From an uncultured Oceanospirillales bacterium (GTDB lineage: Bacteria > Pseudomonadota > Gammaproteobacteria > Pseudomonadales > Endozoicomonadaceae): DNA of 42,126 bases. Below, piece after piece: positions 17,772-27,193 of this stretch. The stretch lies in assembly GCA_947040555.1 (NCBI GenBank), contig CAMRBW010000019.1, positions 1 through 42,126 of the forward strand, given 5' to 3'. The translations under genes and the position numbers were made by a program. Position 1 is the stretch's first letter, and each line of letters begins with the position of its first letter. The notes beneath the pieces were generated by a model, which saw nothing but the letters and a program-made list of their open reading frames with translations, made no database searches and was not told where the DNA came from.

Positions 17772-20288
17772 TCAGTGGCGACGATAATTAATGATATAAG
17801 GATCCATTTTATTAGCTTCCAAATAACTGAAAAGTACATCAATAGAAGAGTGCTCGGTGGCATTGTTGGCGGTGAGACGTACGGGGTTTCCGACCATATC
17901 ATCATGAATAATCCAGTCGTTATTTGACCGGACAGCTGTTATATAGTGTCCACTTCCTATCGTTCCAGAATGAAGAATCATGGCAGCAGGCTGCATGGCA
18001 ATATGCTCGACTTTTGACTCAGTATGTACAGGAAGGTTGATGATGCCGTCATTCTTTTTGAGCAATCGGCGAATCACGCCGACAATTTTTTTACCATTGT
18101 TTTTTTCATGATTGTGGTGGTAGAGTTTAAATTGAATGTTGACATGATTGAGTTCATTTGGTTCCCTATGACTAAAACATGAACGAACAACATTACCATC
18201 ACCATCCTCAGTGCGACTGCACTCATAGTCTATGAGTTCGTTGATATTACTTATCTCCTTTTTTTTGAACTCTTCTATAGTGGGCATACCCACAGTGATA
18301 AAATTGTTACCATTTTCCGATTCGCTCCTGAAGTTACCTTCGCCATCACCGATTTGTTTTACTGATTCAAAATTAACTTCAAAATTAACGTTGCCACCAT
18401 CATTATATTGATAATAAAACTCATCCAGAACAATGCTTAAAAATTCATGTACATCTTCATGCACACGGATATCACTCATTTTTGCTGGCAATGCATATCG
18501 CATACATCCATAAGGATTTATATGCTCGTTGAATGCTACGTAGAATGCCTGATAACGTCTGGACAACTCTTTTTTACCCTTCATGGAAACAATCGCCCTC
18601 ATGAGGGCGACAAAAGTATTTCTAAAATTTTTAAAGACGTGTAACTGCGTTTCTAAGAACTCAGGCGCTTTTTCTAGTAACTGCCGTTCTTTTAACTGCT
18701 CTTCTAGTAACTGCTTTTTTGGTATTCTCTTTTTACGGAGAGAGATGTAGGAATTCTTCTTAATAGCCGTCAACTCATCCGACGATAAGACATGAGCAAG
18801 ATATGCTAGTGCAGCATTCAAAAAGCAGTTATTGCCCCTATGGGGAAGAGTGTATTGGTTAGTAATCTGTTTGCGTGTAAAAATATCAAGGCCTGGCGGG
18901 GTAATCGTGGCAACAGCGCTTTCCTCGTCCTGGCATGCCTCCTCCGGACTTCCTCCTTTATTATTATAAGCCCCACCACCGCCATCACCGCCACCACCGC
19001 CACCACCATCATTGTTGTTTTGTGGATCCCATCCCATCCCTCTCAGAGCACTACCGACAACAGAAGTGCCGGCCACTCCAAAAGCGTTCAGACCTCGCGT
19101 TAACAGATGCTCTACCAGCAGATAGGATGCCGGGTAAAGCATCGTCGTCAGAACATCCGTTATCCACGGTTCAATTGTCATCATGACCGGACGCGCAGGT
19201 GATGATGATCCCTTTATTATCTCGGAGGGATTCACAGCTTTTGAATAGAGTTCCACTTGTTCGACGTTTGCGGGCATATAAAAAGTCTGTGCTACAAAGT
19301 TGTTGTTAGTCCAGGCCATGGACGCCCCGATACACAATTTGCCCTTATCGCAGTGCGAGAGTGGCAATAGATAACGGTCACCTTTCCGCTTCCCCTTCAG
19401 AGGAGACAAAATCAGGTTGTGCTCTTTGACCTCGTAGAGAAGATATTGCTTCTTTGGGGGGTGTGATTGCAGCATTAATAAGCCATCGCCACATGATTTT
19501 TCTTTTCCCTTCCAATTCTGCAAACATTGAAACAGGGATTCCAAAGCTGTGAGTCCGTTGTCCTGCAGCATACCGATGATCTCCGGTAATTTATTCCCTG
19601 TATCCATTTGTGACAGTGTTTTGCCCCAAGCAGGCACGCTCACCACCAACGTTTGGCCCTGCCCGTTTTCTAGAATGATCTCCACGGGCGTTCTTTTGCC
19701 ACGCCAGCGAATTTCAAGGGAATCATTATCTAGCCTTATCATAGATTTCACTAACCGTTCCAGCGGCGTAGTCCCTTTCAAAGAATACTCGGACAGGCCC
19801 GTCAGGGATGAAGGCGGCATTCTGAAAACCAGTCGCTGGGGCAGCCGATGCCAATCCATATCTATGGAAAGGTACTTAGCCAGTAGCCTGTTATCTACAA
19901 TATTTATGGGGGTTAACCGTTTTTGCTGTTTTCCATGTTGCTTGCGCATAAAGAGATAGCAACCAGAGAACACTAACGATGCCGAACGAGTGACTAAAGC
20001 CAATGTATCGTTACAACCCGATAAATCCAGCATTTTTGAGGCAAATGCCGCCACCCCACCAGCGAAGACGGCTTGAGCGATTCCGCGGCTCAGATGGCGG
20101 TCCTCAAAATAAAACCCCACGTCCGAGCTTAACTGCATCCATGATCCAGACGGGCTTTCACTGTAGGTCTCTGCTAGAGGATGGCCAGACTCGGCAAAGG
20201 TCACTGATAAATGCCACACACCACACAAGCCCAAAATAGCCGTACCCATCAGTTTTTGAAAAGCACATTTACAGCTCGATAGCGGCAT
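17772..20288 (-). CDS. Ubiquitin-specific-protease-like protein (peptidase C19 fold), probable secreted effector
   Basis: An 838-aa protein. Residues about 478-838 carry the boxes of eukaryotic ubiquitin-specific proteases: Cys box RGNNCFLNA (catalytic C488), the HEDVHEFLSIVLDEF block (610-624, equivalent of QxDAxEFL), His box HSGTIGSGHYITAV (H781) and the following W-x3-HDD-x-V (D796/D797), all in USP order. A Cys-containing insert (C690, C704) sits where USP fingers lie. Residues 1-38 look like a signal peptide (basic start, hydrophobic 14-30, possible cleavage after TFA). Weak hydrophobic segments occur at 70-87, 95-113 and 377-392. Residues 120-375 match nothing I know. A Gly/Asp-rich linker (427-446) precedes the protease. 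The start has AGGAG seven bases upstream. Bacteria lack ubiquitin, so a host target is likely (inference). The catalytic half is AT-richer than the N-terminal half. Confidence 0.85.
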   Translation of the reverse strand: MPLSSCKCAFQKLMGTAILGLCGVWHLSVTFAESGHPLAETYSESPSGSWMQLSSDVGFYFEDRHLSRGIAQAVFAGGVAAFASKMLDLSGCNDTLALVTRSASLVFSGCYLFMRKQHGKQQKRLTPINIVDNRLLAKYLSIDMDWHRLPQRLVFRMPPSSLTGLSEYSLKGTTPLERLVKSMIRLDNDSLEIRWRGKRTPVEIILENGQGQTLVVSVPAWGKTLSQMDTGNKLPEIIGMLQDNGLTALESLFQCLQNWKGKEKSCGDGLLMLQSHPPKKQYLLYEVKEHNLILSPLKGKRKGDRYLLPLSHCDKGKLCIGASMAWTNNNFVAQTFYMPANVEQVELYSKAVNPSEIIKGSSSPARPVMMTIEPWITDVLTTMLYPASYLLVEHLLTRGLNAFGVAGTSVVGSALRGMGWDPQNNNDGGGGGGGDGGGGAYNNKGGSPEEACQDEESAVATITPPGLDIFTRKQITNQYTLPHRGNNCFLNAALAYLAHVLSSDELTAIKKNSYISLRKKRIPKKQLLEEQLKERQLLEKAPEFLETQLHVFKNFRNTFVALMRAIVSMKGKKELSRRYQAFYVAFNEHINPYGCMRYALPAKMSDIRVHEDVHEFLSIVLDEFYYQYNDGGNVNFEVNFESVKQIGDGEGNFRSESENGNNFITVGMPTIEEFKKKEISNINELIDYECSRTEDGDGNVVRSCFSHREPNELNHVNIQFKLYHHNHEKNNGKKIVGVIRRLLKKNDGIINLPVHTESKVEHIAMQPAAMILHSGTIGSGHYITAVRSNNDWIIHDDMVGNPVRLTANNATEHSSIDVLFSYLEANKMDPYIINYRRH

Positions 20289-20378
20289 TCATAGACTCCT
20301 GTAGATATAAAGAAGGAACCCAATAAGGTAGCAGTCTCTGCCATAACTGCGATTATTCCGTTTCATCTTACGTTTTAG

Positions 20379-21461
<1,083 letters not shown>

Positions 21462-21469
21462 ATAAAACG

Positions 21470-21513
21470 AACTCAGGCAGAACTCAGAAAGGGACGTTCT
21501 ATTAAAGTTCTAT
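21470..21513 (+). promoter_or_regulatory. Two 7-4-7 direct heptamer repeats upstream of ppk1 (Pho-box-like layout)
   Basis: The 65-base hemB-ppk1 spacer contains AACTCAG-GCAG-AACTCAG (21470-21487) and GTTCTAT-TAAA-GTTCTAT (21496-21513). Each is a perfect 7-base direct repeat with a 4-base spacer, an 11-bp period. PhoB boxes have this architecture (CTGTCAT-N4-CTGTCAT) and ppk is a known Pho-regulon gene, but these heptamers match the consensus only partly: the minus-strand reading CTGAGTT keeps 4 of 7 bases. Confidence 0.4.
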
Positions 21514-21526
21514 TTAGGGAGACCTT

Positions 21527-23680
21527 ATGCATGATGTGAAAGATGTCGGAATGACTGATCAACTTCCCGCCAAAATCGAAGAGGCACCGGAAGAATTTAT
21601 CCAGCCCTTGCTGACAGATTATGATAACCCGGAGTATTACCTGAACCGGGAACTGAGCCACCTTCAATTTAATGTCCGGGTGCTGGAGCAGGCGCTAAAC
21701 GAAGAGCATCCTCTGCTGGAGCGACTGCGCTTTCTGTTGATTTTTTCCAGCAATATGGATGAATTTTTCGAAATCCGGGTCGCCGGCCTGAAACGACAGA
21801 TCGAATTTTCCAGAGAGCAGGTCGGGCTGGATGGTATGCGCCCCGCCGATGTCCTGAAAGAGATCAGTCGCATTACCCATAACCAGGTTGAGCGGCAATA
21901 CAACATTCTGAACGAGGTTCTGTTACCAGAGCTGAGAAAAAGCAGCATTTTTTTTCTGCGCAGGAACGAGTTTACTGAAACCCAGAGAAGCTGGATCAAG
22001 ACCTACTTTAATCAAGAGGTCATGCCGATCATCAGCCCCATCGGACTCGACCCTGCTCACCCCTTCCCACGCCTTGCCAATAAGATTCTCAACTTCATCG
22101 TGGAGCTGGAAGGTAAAGACGCCTTTGGCCGTGAAACCGGTATGGCCATTATCCCGGCCCCCCGATCCCTGCCCCGTGTTGTTCAGCTCCCCCGGCAAGT
22201 TTGCGATAAGGAGGGTGAACATTATATTTTTCTTTCCTCTATTATCCATCAGCATGCGGGTGACCTGTTCCCAGGCATGACGGTAAAAGGCTGCTATCAG
22301 TTCCGCTTAACCCGCAACAGTGATGTCAGCATCGAGAACGATGAGGTAGAAGACCTCGCAACCGCACTGCAAGGGGAGCTACACTCCCGCAGTTATGGTG
22401 ACGAGGTGCGTCTTGAAGTCGTGGATAACTGCCCACGCTACCTCTCTGATGCACTGCTGAAACAATTTAACCTGACCGAAGAAAATCGCTACGAGATCAA
22501 CGGGCCGGTCAACCTGACCCGTATGACGGATATCTGCAACAGCGAAAACCACTCGAATCTGCAGTTCGCGCCGTTCACGCCTGGTTATCCCAAGGGTCTT
22601 CCCAGCAAGAGCGATCGTCTGATGGAGGCCATCCGAAAAGACGACGTCCTGCTGCTGCACCCCTTCCAGTCATTCACCCCTGTCGTTGATATCCTGCGTC
22701 AGGCCGCCAAAGATCCTCAGGTTTTGGCCATCAAACAGACCCTCTACCGCACCGGTGCCCACTCCCAGATGGTCGATGCTCTGGTGGATGCGGCGCGTCA
22801 TGGTAAAGAAGTCACTGTGGTCGTAGAGATTCGAGCCCGTTTCGATGAGGAGGAGAACCTCAAGCTCGCACGCCGTCTGCAGGAGGCCGGAGCCATCGTT
22901 GTGTATGGTGTAGTAGGTTACAAAACCCACGCCAAAATGATGCTGATTGTCCGCCGGGAAGGACGCAAAGTGGTGCGTTATGCCCACCTCGGCACCGGCA
23001 ATTACCATCAGGCTAATGCCCGCCTTTACACGGACTACAGTCTGCTCACCTGCGATTCGGACATCACCAGCGATGTCCATAAAGTGTTCCAGCAACTCAC
23101 CGGCATGGGCAAAACCGTACGGGTAAAGAAACTGTTCCACGCACCGTTCACGCTTAAAAAAGGCGTTATTGATCTGATCAATCAGGAAGCAGAGCGCGCC
23201 GCTGCCGGAGAGAAAGCCCATATCATTATCAAGATCAACTCCGTTACTGAGCCCCAAACCATCAAGGCGCTTTACAAAGCCTCTCAGGCGGGGGTGAAAG
23301 TGGATATGATCGTGCGCGGTATCTGTTGTCTGCGACCCGGCATTCCCGGTCTCTCCGACAATATCACCGTACGCTCGGTTATCGGTCGTTTCCTGGAGCA
23401 TACCCGGGTGTTCTACTTCTATAACGGGGGCGAGGAAAGGGTCTATTGTGCCAGCGCCGATCTGATGACTCGTAATCTGGATCACCGGGTTGAGGCCTGC
23501 TTCCCGATTGAAAACCCGAAACTGGTTATCCGTGTGCGCAGGGAGCTGTCTGGCTATCTGTCCGACAATACCAGCAGCTACACCCTGACAGAAGAAGGTA
23601 TCTACGAGCGCAGACAACCGGTGAGAAATCAGAAAGAGCGGAATGCCCAGACGACGTTGCTGGAAAATCTTTCCAGTTAG
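21527..23680 (+). CDS. ppk1: Polyphosphate kinase 1
   Basis: Reversibly polymerises the gamma-phosphate of ATP into polyphosphate. The 717-aa product has the family domain order: N domain (about 35-140, YLNRELSHLQFN), head domain (about 145-340) and the two phospholipase-D-like C domains. The phosphorylated histidine is H468 in YKTHAKMMLI, followed by RYAHLGTGNYH, and the second catalytic His is H625 in FLEHTRVFYF. These match H435 and H592 of E. coli Ppk. ATP-site residues such as the NMDEFFE block (76-82) are kept. The ATG has a good GGGAGA ribosome binding site. It lies downstream of hemB with paired direct repeats in the spacer. The degrading enzyme Ppx is encoded at 27194. Confidence 0.97.
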   Translation: MHDVKDVGMTDQLPAKIEEAPEEFIQPLLTDYDNPEYYLNRELSHLQFNVRVLEQALNEEHPLLERLRFLLIFSSNMDEFFEIRVAGLKRQIEFSREQVGLDGMRPADVLKEISRITHNQVERQYNILNEVLLPELRKSSIFFLRRNEFTETQRSWIKTYFNQEVMPIISPIGLDPAHPFPRLANKILNFIVELEGKDAFGRETGMAIIPAPRSLPRVVQLPRQVCDKEGEHYIFLSSIIHQHAGDLFPGMTVKGCYQFRLTRNSDVSIENDEVEDLATALQGELHSRSYGDEVRLEVVDNCPRYLSDALLKQFNLTEENRYEINGPVNLTRMTDICNSENHSNLQFAPFTPGYPKGLPSKSDRLMEAIRKDDVLLLHPFQSFTPVVDILRQAAKDPQVLAIKQTLYRTGAHSQMVDALVDAARHGKEVTVVVEIRARFDEEENLKLARRLQEAGAIVVYGVVGYKTHAKMMLIVRREGRKVVRYAHLGTGNYHQANARLYTDYSLLTCDSDITSDVHKVFQQLTGMGKTVRVKKLFHAPFTLKKGVIDLINQEAERAAAGEKAHIIIKINSVTEPQTIKALYKASQAGVKVDMIVRGICCLRPGIPGLSDNITVRSVIGRFLEHTRVFYFYNGGEERVYCASADLMTRNLDHRVEACFPIENPKLVIRVRRELSGYLSDNTSSYTLTEEGIYERRQPVRNQKERNAQTTLLENLSS

Positions 23681-24039
23681 CCCCGCAGGAGGTGTATGGC
23701 GTGCGCCTCCTGTCTCATCCTCCCGAAATAAAACAATCCTTTGCTGGCGAAGCCAGACAGAACAGTTCATGAAACATGACTGACCAAATTTTTGGGTCGA
23801 ATCATTCCCCCCTACTTTGGTGTAATAACAGGCATACCTCACCGCCCGACAAAAAATTTACCGCATAATACTATTGAACTTTTGCTACCCATTGAGCGTC
23901 TTATCTATTAAGGAATGCGTAAGCTTTGCTTTGATCCCCGTTGCTGCACGCGACACTCCTGCCGTTATAGGCATGAGAAGAGAAATGCAGAATTGAGAGC
24001 AATGCCCTCGCTCACGGAATACAGTCAATGGAGGACGTT
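23681..24039. other. Intergenic region after ppk1
   Basis: A 359-base gap. A 7-bp stem (CAGGAGG 23686-23692, CCTCCTG 23706-23712, 13-base loop) lies just after the ppk1 stop and could slow transcription, but it has no T tract. The rest is AT-rich with no credible ORF. It should contain the promoter of the 227-aa gene, though I see no clear -35/-10 pair. Confidence 0.4.
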
Positions 24040-24723
24040 ATGAAACCAACCACTAATCCCGGGAAACAAAATACCACTGAAGTCGTAGGGGCATCTCAGG
24101 CTGCTCCTGCTCCTGAAGAAAATGAAAAAAAATCCGTCTGGAGGCGTTTTGTAGCAGCCGTCCGATATCCTGTCACCACACTCGATGAGAACTATCGGTC
24201 AGAGGATATGAGCCCTTCGAAAAAGGGTCTTTATGAGTTCGCGATAAAGTCATTACTTTTTGCAGAGGGTGTGATGAAAAGAGCGGGCCCAGTCGCCTTG
24301 GCCGTTTTTGCGGTTTCTGTGCCGATGCTTGCGGTTTGTGGGACGCTACTCACCTTCTCAATTTTGCCTGCCGCAATAATGTCTGGATGTCCTATTGCCG
24401 CCGCTGTTACTGAATTGGTCGGAATGGCTGGATCTGTTGCGATCGGTAGTTTGGCGCTGGGAGGCATTGCAGGTGTTGTAACATTTGCAGAACGTACTTT
24501 CCGGGAGTTGAAAAAAACAAGTCATGCGTTTGAAGATCCGAACAAACCGGGATCACCGGAAGGCCATGGGGGCGGTGGGAGCAATGACACTAAAAACTCT
24601 AAAATGGCATCCCGAAATCCAGAGAATATTGAGAGGATTGACTGGTCAGAACCTTCCAGTATGGATTATGCCGCCTGCCTTAATCCATTTATTATGCTAT
24701 GGGCATTCAGTTTGTTTCGTTAG
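24040..24723 (+). CDS. Hypothetical membrane protein with Gly-rich tail, 227 aa
   Basis: No family recognised. I start at the ATG at 24040 because GGAGG lies five bases upstream; a slightly earlier ATG (24028) would contain that site. The protein has a polar Thr/Asn/Pro/Glu-rich N-terminus (1-30), a basic amphipathic stretch (KSVWRRFVAAVRYP), a long hydrophobic hairpin of two or three helices (about 83-110 and 113-150, rich in Ala, Val, Gly), then a polar tail with a Gly-rich segment (about 172-182) and a hydrophobic C-terminus (FIMLWAFSLF). The NKPGSPEGH-Gly4 stretch recalls the Gly-rich linker of the USP-like protein (NNKGGSPEE). It sits alone between ppk1 and convergent rho. It may be a secreted or membrane-inserted effector or a small ion-permeable protein; neither is shown. 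Confidence 0.7.
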   Translation: MKPTTNPGKQNTTEVVGASQAAPAPEENEKKSVWRRFVAAVRYPVTTLDENYRSEDMSPSKKGLYEFAIKSLLFAEGVMKRAGPVALAVFAVSVPMLAVCGTLLTFSILPAAIMSGCPIAAAVTELVGMAGSVAIGSLALGGIAGVVTFAERTFRELKKTSHAFEDPNKPGSPEGHGGGGSNDTKNSKMASRNPENIERIDWSEPSSMDYAACLNPFIMLWAFSLFR

Positions 24724-24762
24724 TAACCGGACAATCGTAATCAAATATTTTCTTCTCCGAAA

Positions 24763-24777
24763 CCCGGTAGCACCGGG
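24763..24777. other. Stem-loop after the 227-aa gene
   Basis: CCCGGT (24763-24768) pairs with ACCGGG (24772-24777) around a 3-base loop, 39 bases past the stop codon. A second stem, CCCCAG (24889-24894) with CTGGGG (24908-24913), lies nearer the end of rho. Neither has a T tract, so they are at best weak or Rho-dependent ends between convergent genes. Confidence 0.35.
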
Positions 24778-24942
24778 CCTCTGGAAATGGTCATATTTCA
24801 GAACTGTTAATCTGGCACATTGCCCGCTTTTTCTGCGTTCGCTCTCGTTGCTTGTATTCAGTATCAGCAAACAGATATTGTCTTTCCTCCCCAGAGCTGA
24901 GCAGGCACTGGGGCGAAGGAGAAAAAGCTGATAAAGGAAGGA

Positions 24943-26202
24943 TTACTTGCGCTTCATGGACTGGAAGAATTCGACATTGGTCTTGGTGTGCTTCATGCGG
25001 TCCAGCAGGAATTCCACGGCAGAGGTTTCATCCATAGGGTGCAGCAACTTGCGCAGAATCCACATCCGCTGCAGCTCTTCGTCGGTGGTCAACAGATCTT
25101 CACGACGGGTGCCGGACTTGTTGATATGCATGGCTGGGAACACGCGCTTTTCCGCGATGCGACGGTCAAGGTGCAGTTCCATGTTACCGGTACCCTTGAA
25201 CTCTTCGAAGATAACTTCATCCATCTTGGAGCCGGTGTCCACCAGAGCGGTTGCCAGGATGGTCAGACTGCCACCCTCTTCAATGTTACGGGCCGCACCG
25301 AAGAAACGCTTGGGACGTTCGAGAGCGTGAGCATCCACACCACCGGTCAGAACCTTACCGGAAGAGGGAATTACGGTGTTATAGGCACGCGCCAGACGGG
25401 TGATGGAATCCAGCAGGATAACAACATCTTTCTTGTGCTCAACCAGGCGTTTGGCCTTTTCCAACACCATCTCCGCAACCTGAACATGACGGGCAGGTGG
25501 TTCATCAAAGGTAGAGGCGACCACTTCACCATGCACGGAACGGGACATTTCAGTCACCTCTTCCGGACGCTCGTCAATCAGCAGAACAATCAGGTGACAT
25601 TCTGGATTATTTCGAGCGATATTGGCCGCAATATGTTGCAGCATCAAAGTCTTACCAGCCTTTGGTGGAGAAACAATCAAACCACGCTGACCTTTACCAA
25701 TAGGCGCAACCAGATCAATGATTCGACCGGTCAAATCCTCGGTGGCACCGTTACCCATTTCCATAATCAGACGTCTCTGGGGAAATAACGGGGTAAGGTT
25801 TTCAAAGAGGATTTTATTGCGGGCATTTTCTGGCTGGTCAAAGTTAATTTCATTAACTTTCAGGAGGGCAAAATAGCGCTCACCCTCTTTGGGAGGACGA
25901 ATCTTGCCGGAAATGGTATCACCGGTACGTAGATTGAATCGTCGAATCTGGCTGGGTGAAACATAGATATCGTCAGGCCCGGCCAGATAGGAGCTGTCAG
26001 CAGAGCGCAGGAAACCAAAGCCATCCTGCAGGATCTCCAGAACACCATCCCCGTAGATGTCTTCGCCGCTGCGGGCATGACGTTTGAGAATGGTAAAAAT
26101 GACATCCTGCTTGCGGGAACGGGCGAGGTTATCAAGCCCGATCTCTTCCGCGATTATCAGGAGATCAGGGACGCTCTTTTTCTTAAGCTCGGTGAGATGC
26201 AT
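24943..26202 (-). CDS. rho: Transcription termination factor Rho
   Basis: Hexameric RNA-dependent ATPase/helicase that ends transcription. The 419-aa length equals E. coli Rho. Order: N-terminal helix bundle (1-47), cold-shock-like RNA-binding domain (about 48-118, GFGFLR and [13 protein letters not shown]), then the RecA-like ATPase with Walker A SPPKAGKT (178-185, K184), Walker [11 protein letters not shown], the Q-loop [10 protein letters not shown] and the R-loop GTGNMEL. No insertion is present, unlike some high-GC lineages. The start has a poor ribosome binding site. A 491-base gap upstream leaves room for the long leader that mediates Rho autoregulation in other bacteria. It forms the minus-strand pair trxA-rho. 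Confidence 0.98.
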   Translation of the reverse strand: MHLTELKKKSVPDLLIIAEEIGLDNLARSRKQDVIFTILKRHARSGEDIYGDGVLEILQDGFGFLRSADSSYLAGPDDIYVSPSQIRRFNLRTGDTISGKIRPPKEGERYFALLKVNEINFDQPENARNKILFENLTPLFPQRRLIMEMGNGATEDLTGRIIDLVAPIGKGQRGLIVSPPKAGKTLMLQHIAANIARNNPECHLIVLLIDERPEEVTEMSRSVHGEVVASTFDEPPARHVQVAEMVLEKAKRLVEHKKDVVILLDSITRLARAYNTVIPSSGKVLTGGVDAHALERPKRFFGAARNIEEGGSLTILATALVDTGSKMDEVIFEEFKGTGNMELHLDRRIAEKRVFPAMHINKSGTRREDLLTTDEELQRMWILRKLLHPMDETSAVEFLLDRMKHTKTNVEFFQSMKRK

Positions 26203-26693
26203 AACTGGCCGTGTGGGTTACTTTTCTGAAAGGGAAATATCTGTGGTTGTCGCTGGAAACTTCGGGCTTGAATTCGTTTTATAAATTTATAGGGTACTAG
26301 CCCGAGAACCTGTCCGCGTCACGAAAACTGTCTCTGTTTAACTGATACCACTGATTATCCAACAATGGTTTTCAACAACGGATTTTTAACAAATGGTCTC
26401 GAAAAACCCAGTTTCACTTCTATATGATCTAAGTCTGACAGAAACCAAATGAGAGCTACAGATGAGGCGGTTTTTTGTAAATCTATCACTGCGCCGCTGA
26501 AGCGTCCAGCGCTATTGCTGACAAAATAGTACGGAAGACAACAGAAAAGCAAGAAAAAAGATTTCTTTATCATTCTGCCTATTGCACTTCCGGCGGGAAC
26601 GTGATTCGTGGGACGTACTGGCTGGCTAGCGGTAACTACCGACACAAACCAGCCAGAACAAAGCAGCCAACAGCCACTCGCCATGACGAGAAA
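26203..26693. other. trxA-rho intergenic region (probable rho leader)
   Basis: A 491-base AT-rich region without a credible gene. A minus-strand ORF of up to 109 codons (26355-26684) lacks a ribosome binding site and a recognisable sequence. The region probably holds the rho promoter and a long untranslated leader, as in E. coli where rho is autoregulated through its leader; the promoter itself could not be fixed. Confidence 0.4.
26618..26656. other. Branched stem-loop downstream of trxA
   Basis: CTGGCTGG (26618-26625) pairs perfectly with CCAGCCAG (26649-26656). Inside lies a second hairpin, CGGTA (26630-26634) with TACCG (26637-26641). It starts 38 bases past the trxA stop. There is no T tract after it, so it is not a classic intrinsic terminator; it may protect the trxA 3' end. 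Confidence 0.5.
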
Positions 26694-27017
26694 CTAGATG
26701 TTGCTATCGAGGAATGCCGTCAGCTGAGACTTAGACAGGGCACCCACTTTGGTGGCTTCCACGTTGCCGTTTTTAAACAGCATCAGGGTTGGAATACCAC
26801 GGACATTATACTTCGGTGCAGTGACTTCATTTTCGTCAATGTTCAGCTTGCAAACCTTCAAACGATCTGCGTAATCCCGGGCAATTTCATCGAGAACCGG
26901 GGCAATCATTTTGCAGGGACCGCACCACTCAGCCCAGTAATCAACCAGTACTGGTATATCAGACTTAAGTACGTCCTCTTCAAAGCTATCGTCCGTGGTA
27001 GTGATGATATTGCTCAT
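26694..27017 (-). CDS. trxA: Thioredoxin 1
   Basis: Small cytoplasmic dithiol reductant of 107 aa (E. coli TrxA 109 aa). The active site is WCGPCK with C32 and C35, the cis-proline is P76 in GIPTL, and the buried Asp lies in VLVDYWAEW (D26). The ribosome binding site GAGGA lies nine bases before the ATG. An extended -10 promoter is visible upstream. The trxA-rho order on one strand with ppx divergent is as in Pseudomonas. Confidence 0.98.
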   Translation of the reverse strand: MSNIITTTDDSFEEDVLKSDIPVLVDYWAEWCGPCKMIAPVLDEIARDYADRLKVCKLNIDENEVTAPKYNVRGIPTLMLFKNGNVEATKVGALSKSQLTAFLDSNI

Positions 27018-27074
27018 AGGATCTGTTCCTCGCTCTATATTTTAAGAGGCATTCGGTTGTACTGCAGGTTCGCA

Positions 27075-27083
27075 ATCATAGCA
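27075..27083 (-). promoter_or_regulatory. Probable extended -10 promoter of trxA
   Basis: On the minus strand TGC-TATGAT (TGn plus a 5/6 match to TATAAT) lies 58 bases before the trxA ATG. The -35 is poor (TTATCG at 17-bp spacing), as is common for extended -10 promoters. Confidence 0.45.
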
Positions 27084-27193
27084 TTATGGCAATAAAGCGA
27101 TAACCCCCGCCCTGATTCTACCTTCAAATATCAACACTGGCGATGCCCTCTGGTATGCTAAAGCACTTGAAGAAAACAAGGCACTAATTGACG

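Noticed and set aside
18960-19020. Short tandem repeat (CACCGCC-like run)
   Set aside because: It is the coding of the Gly/Asp-rich linker in the USP-like protein, not an independent repeat or CRISPR array.
22670-23842. 390-codon minus-strand ORF opposite ppk1
   Set aside because: Antisense shadow of the conserved ppk1; composition is typical of reversed coding sequence.
26355-26684. 109-codon minus-strand ORF between trxA and rho
   Set aside because: No ribosome binding site, runs through the branched hairpin, and has no recognisable features apart from a chance hydrophobic stretch.
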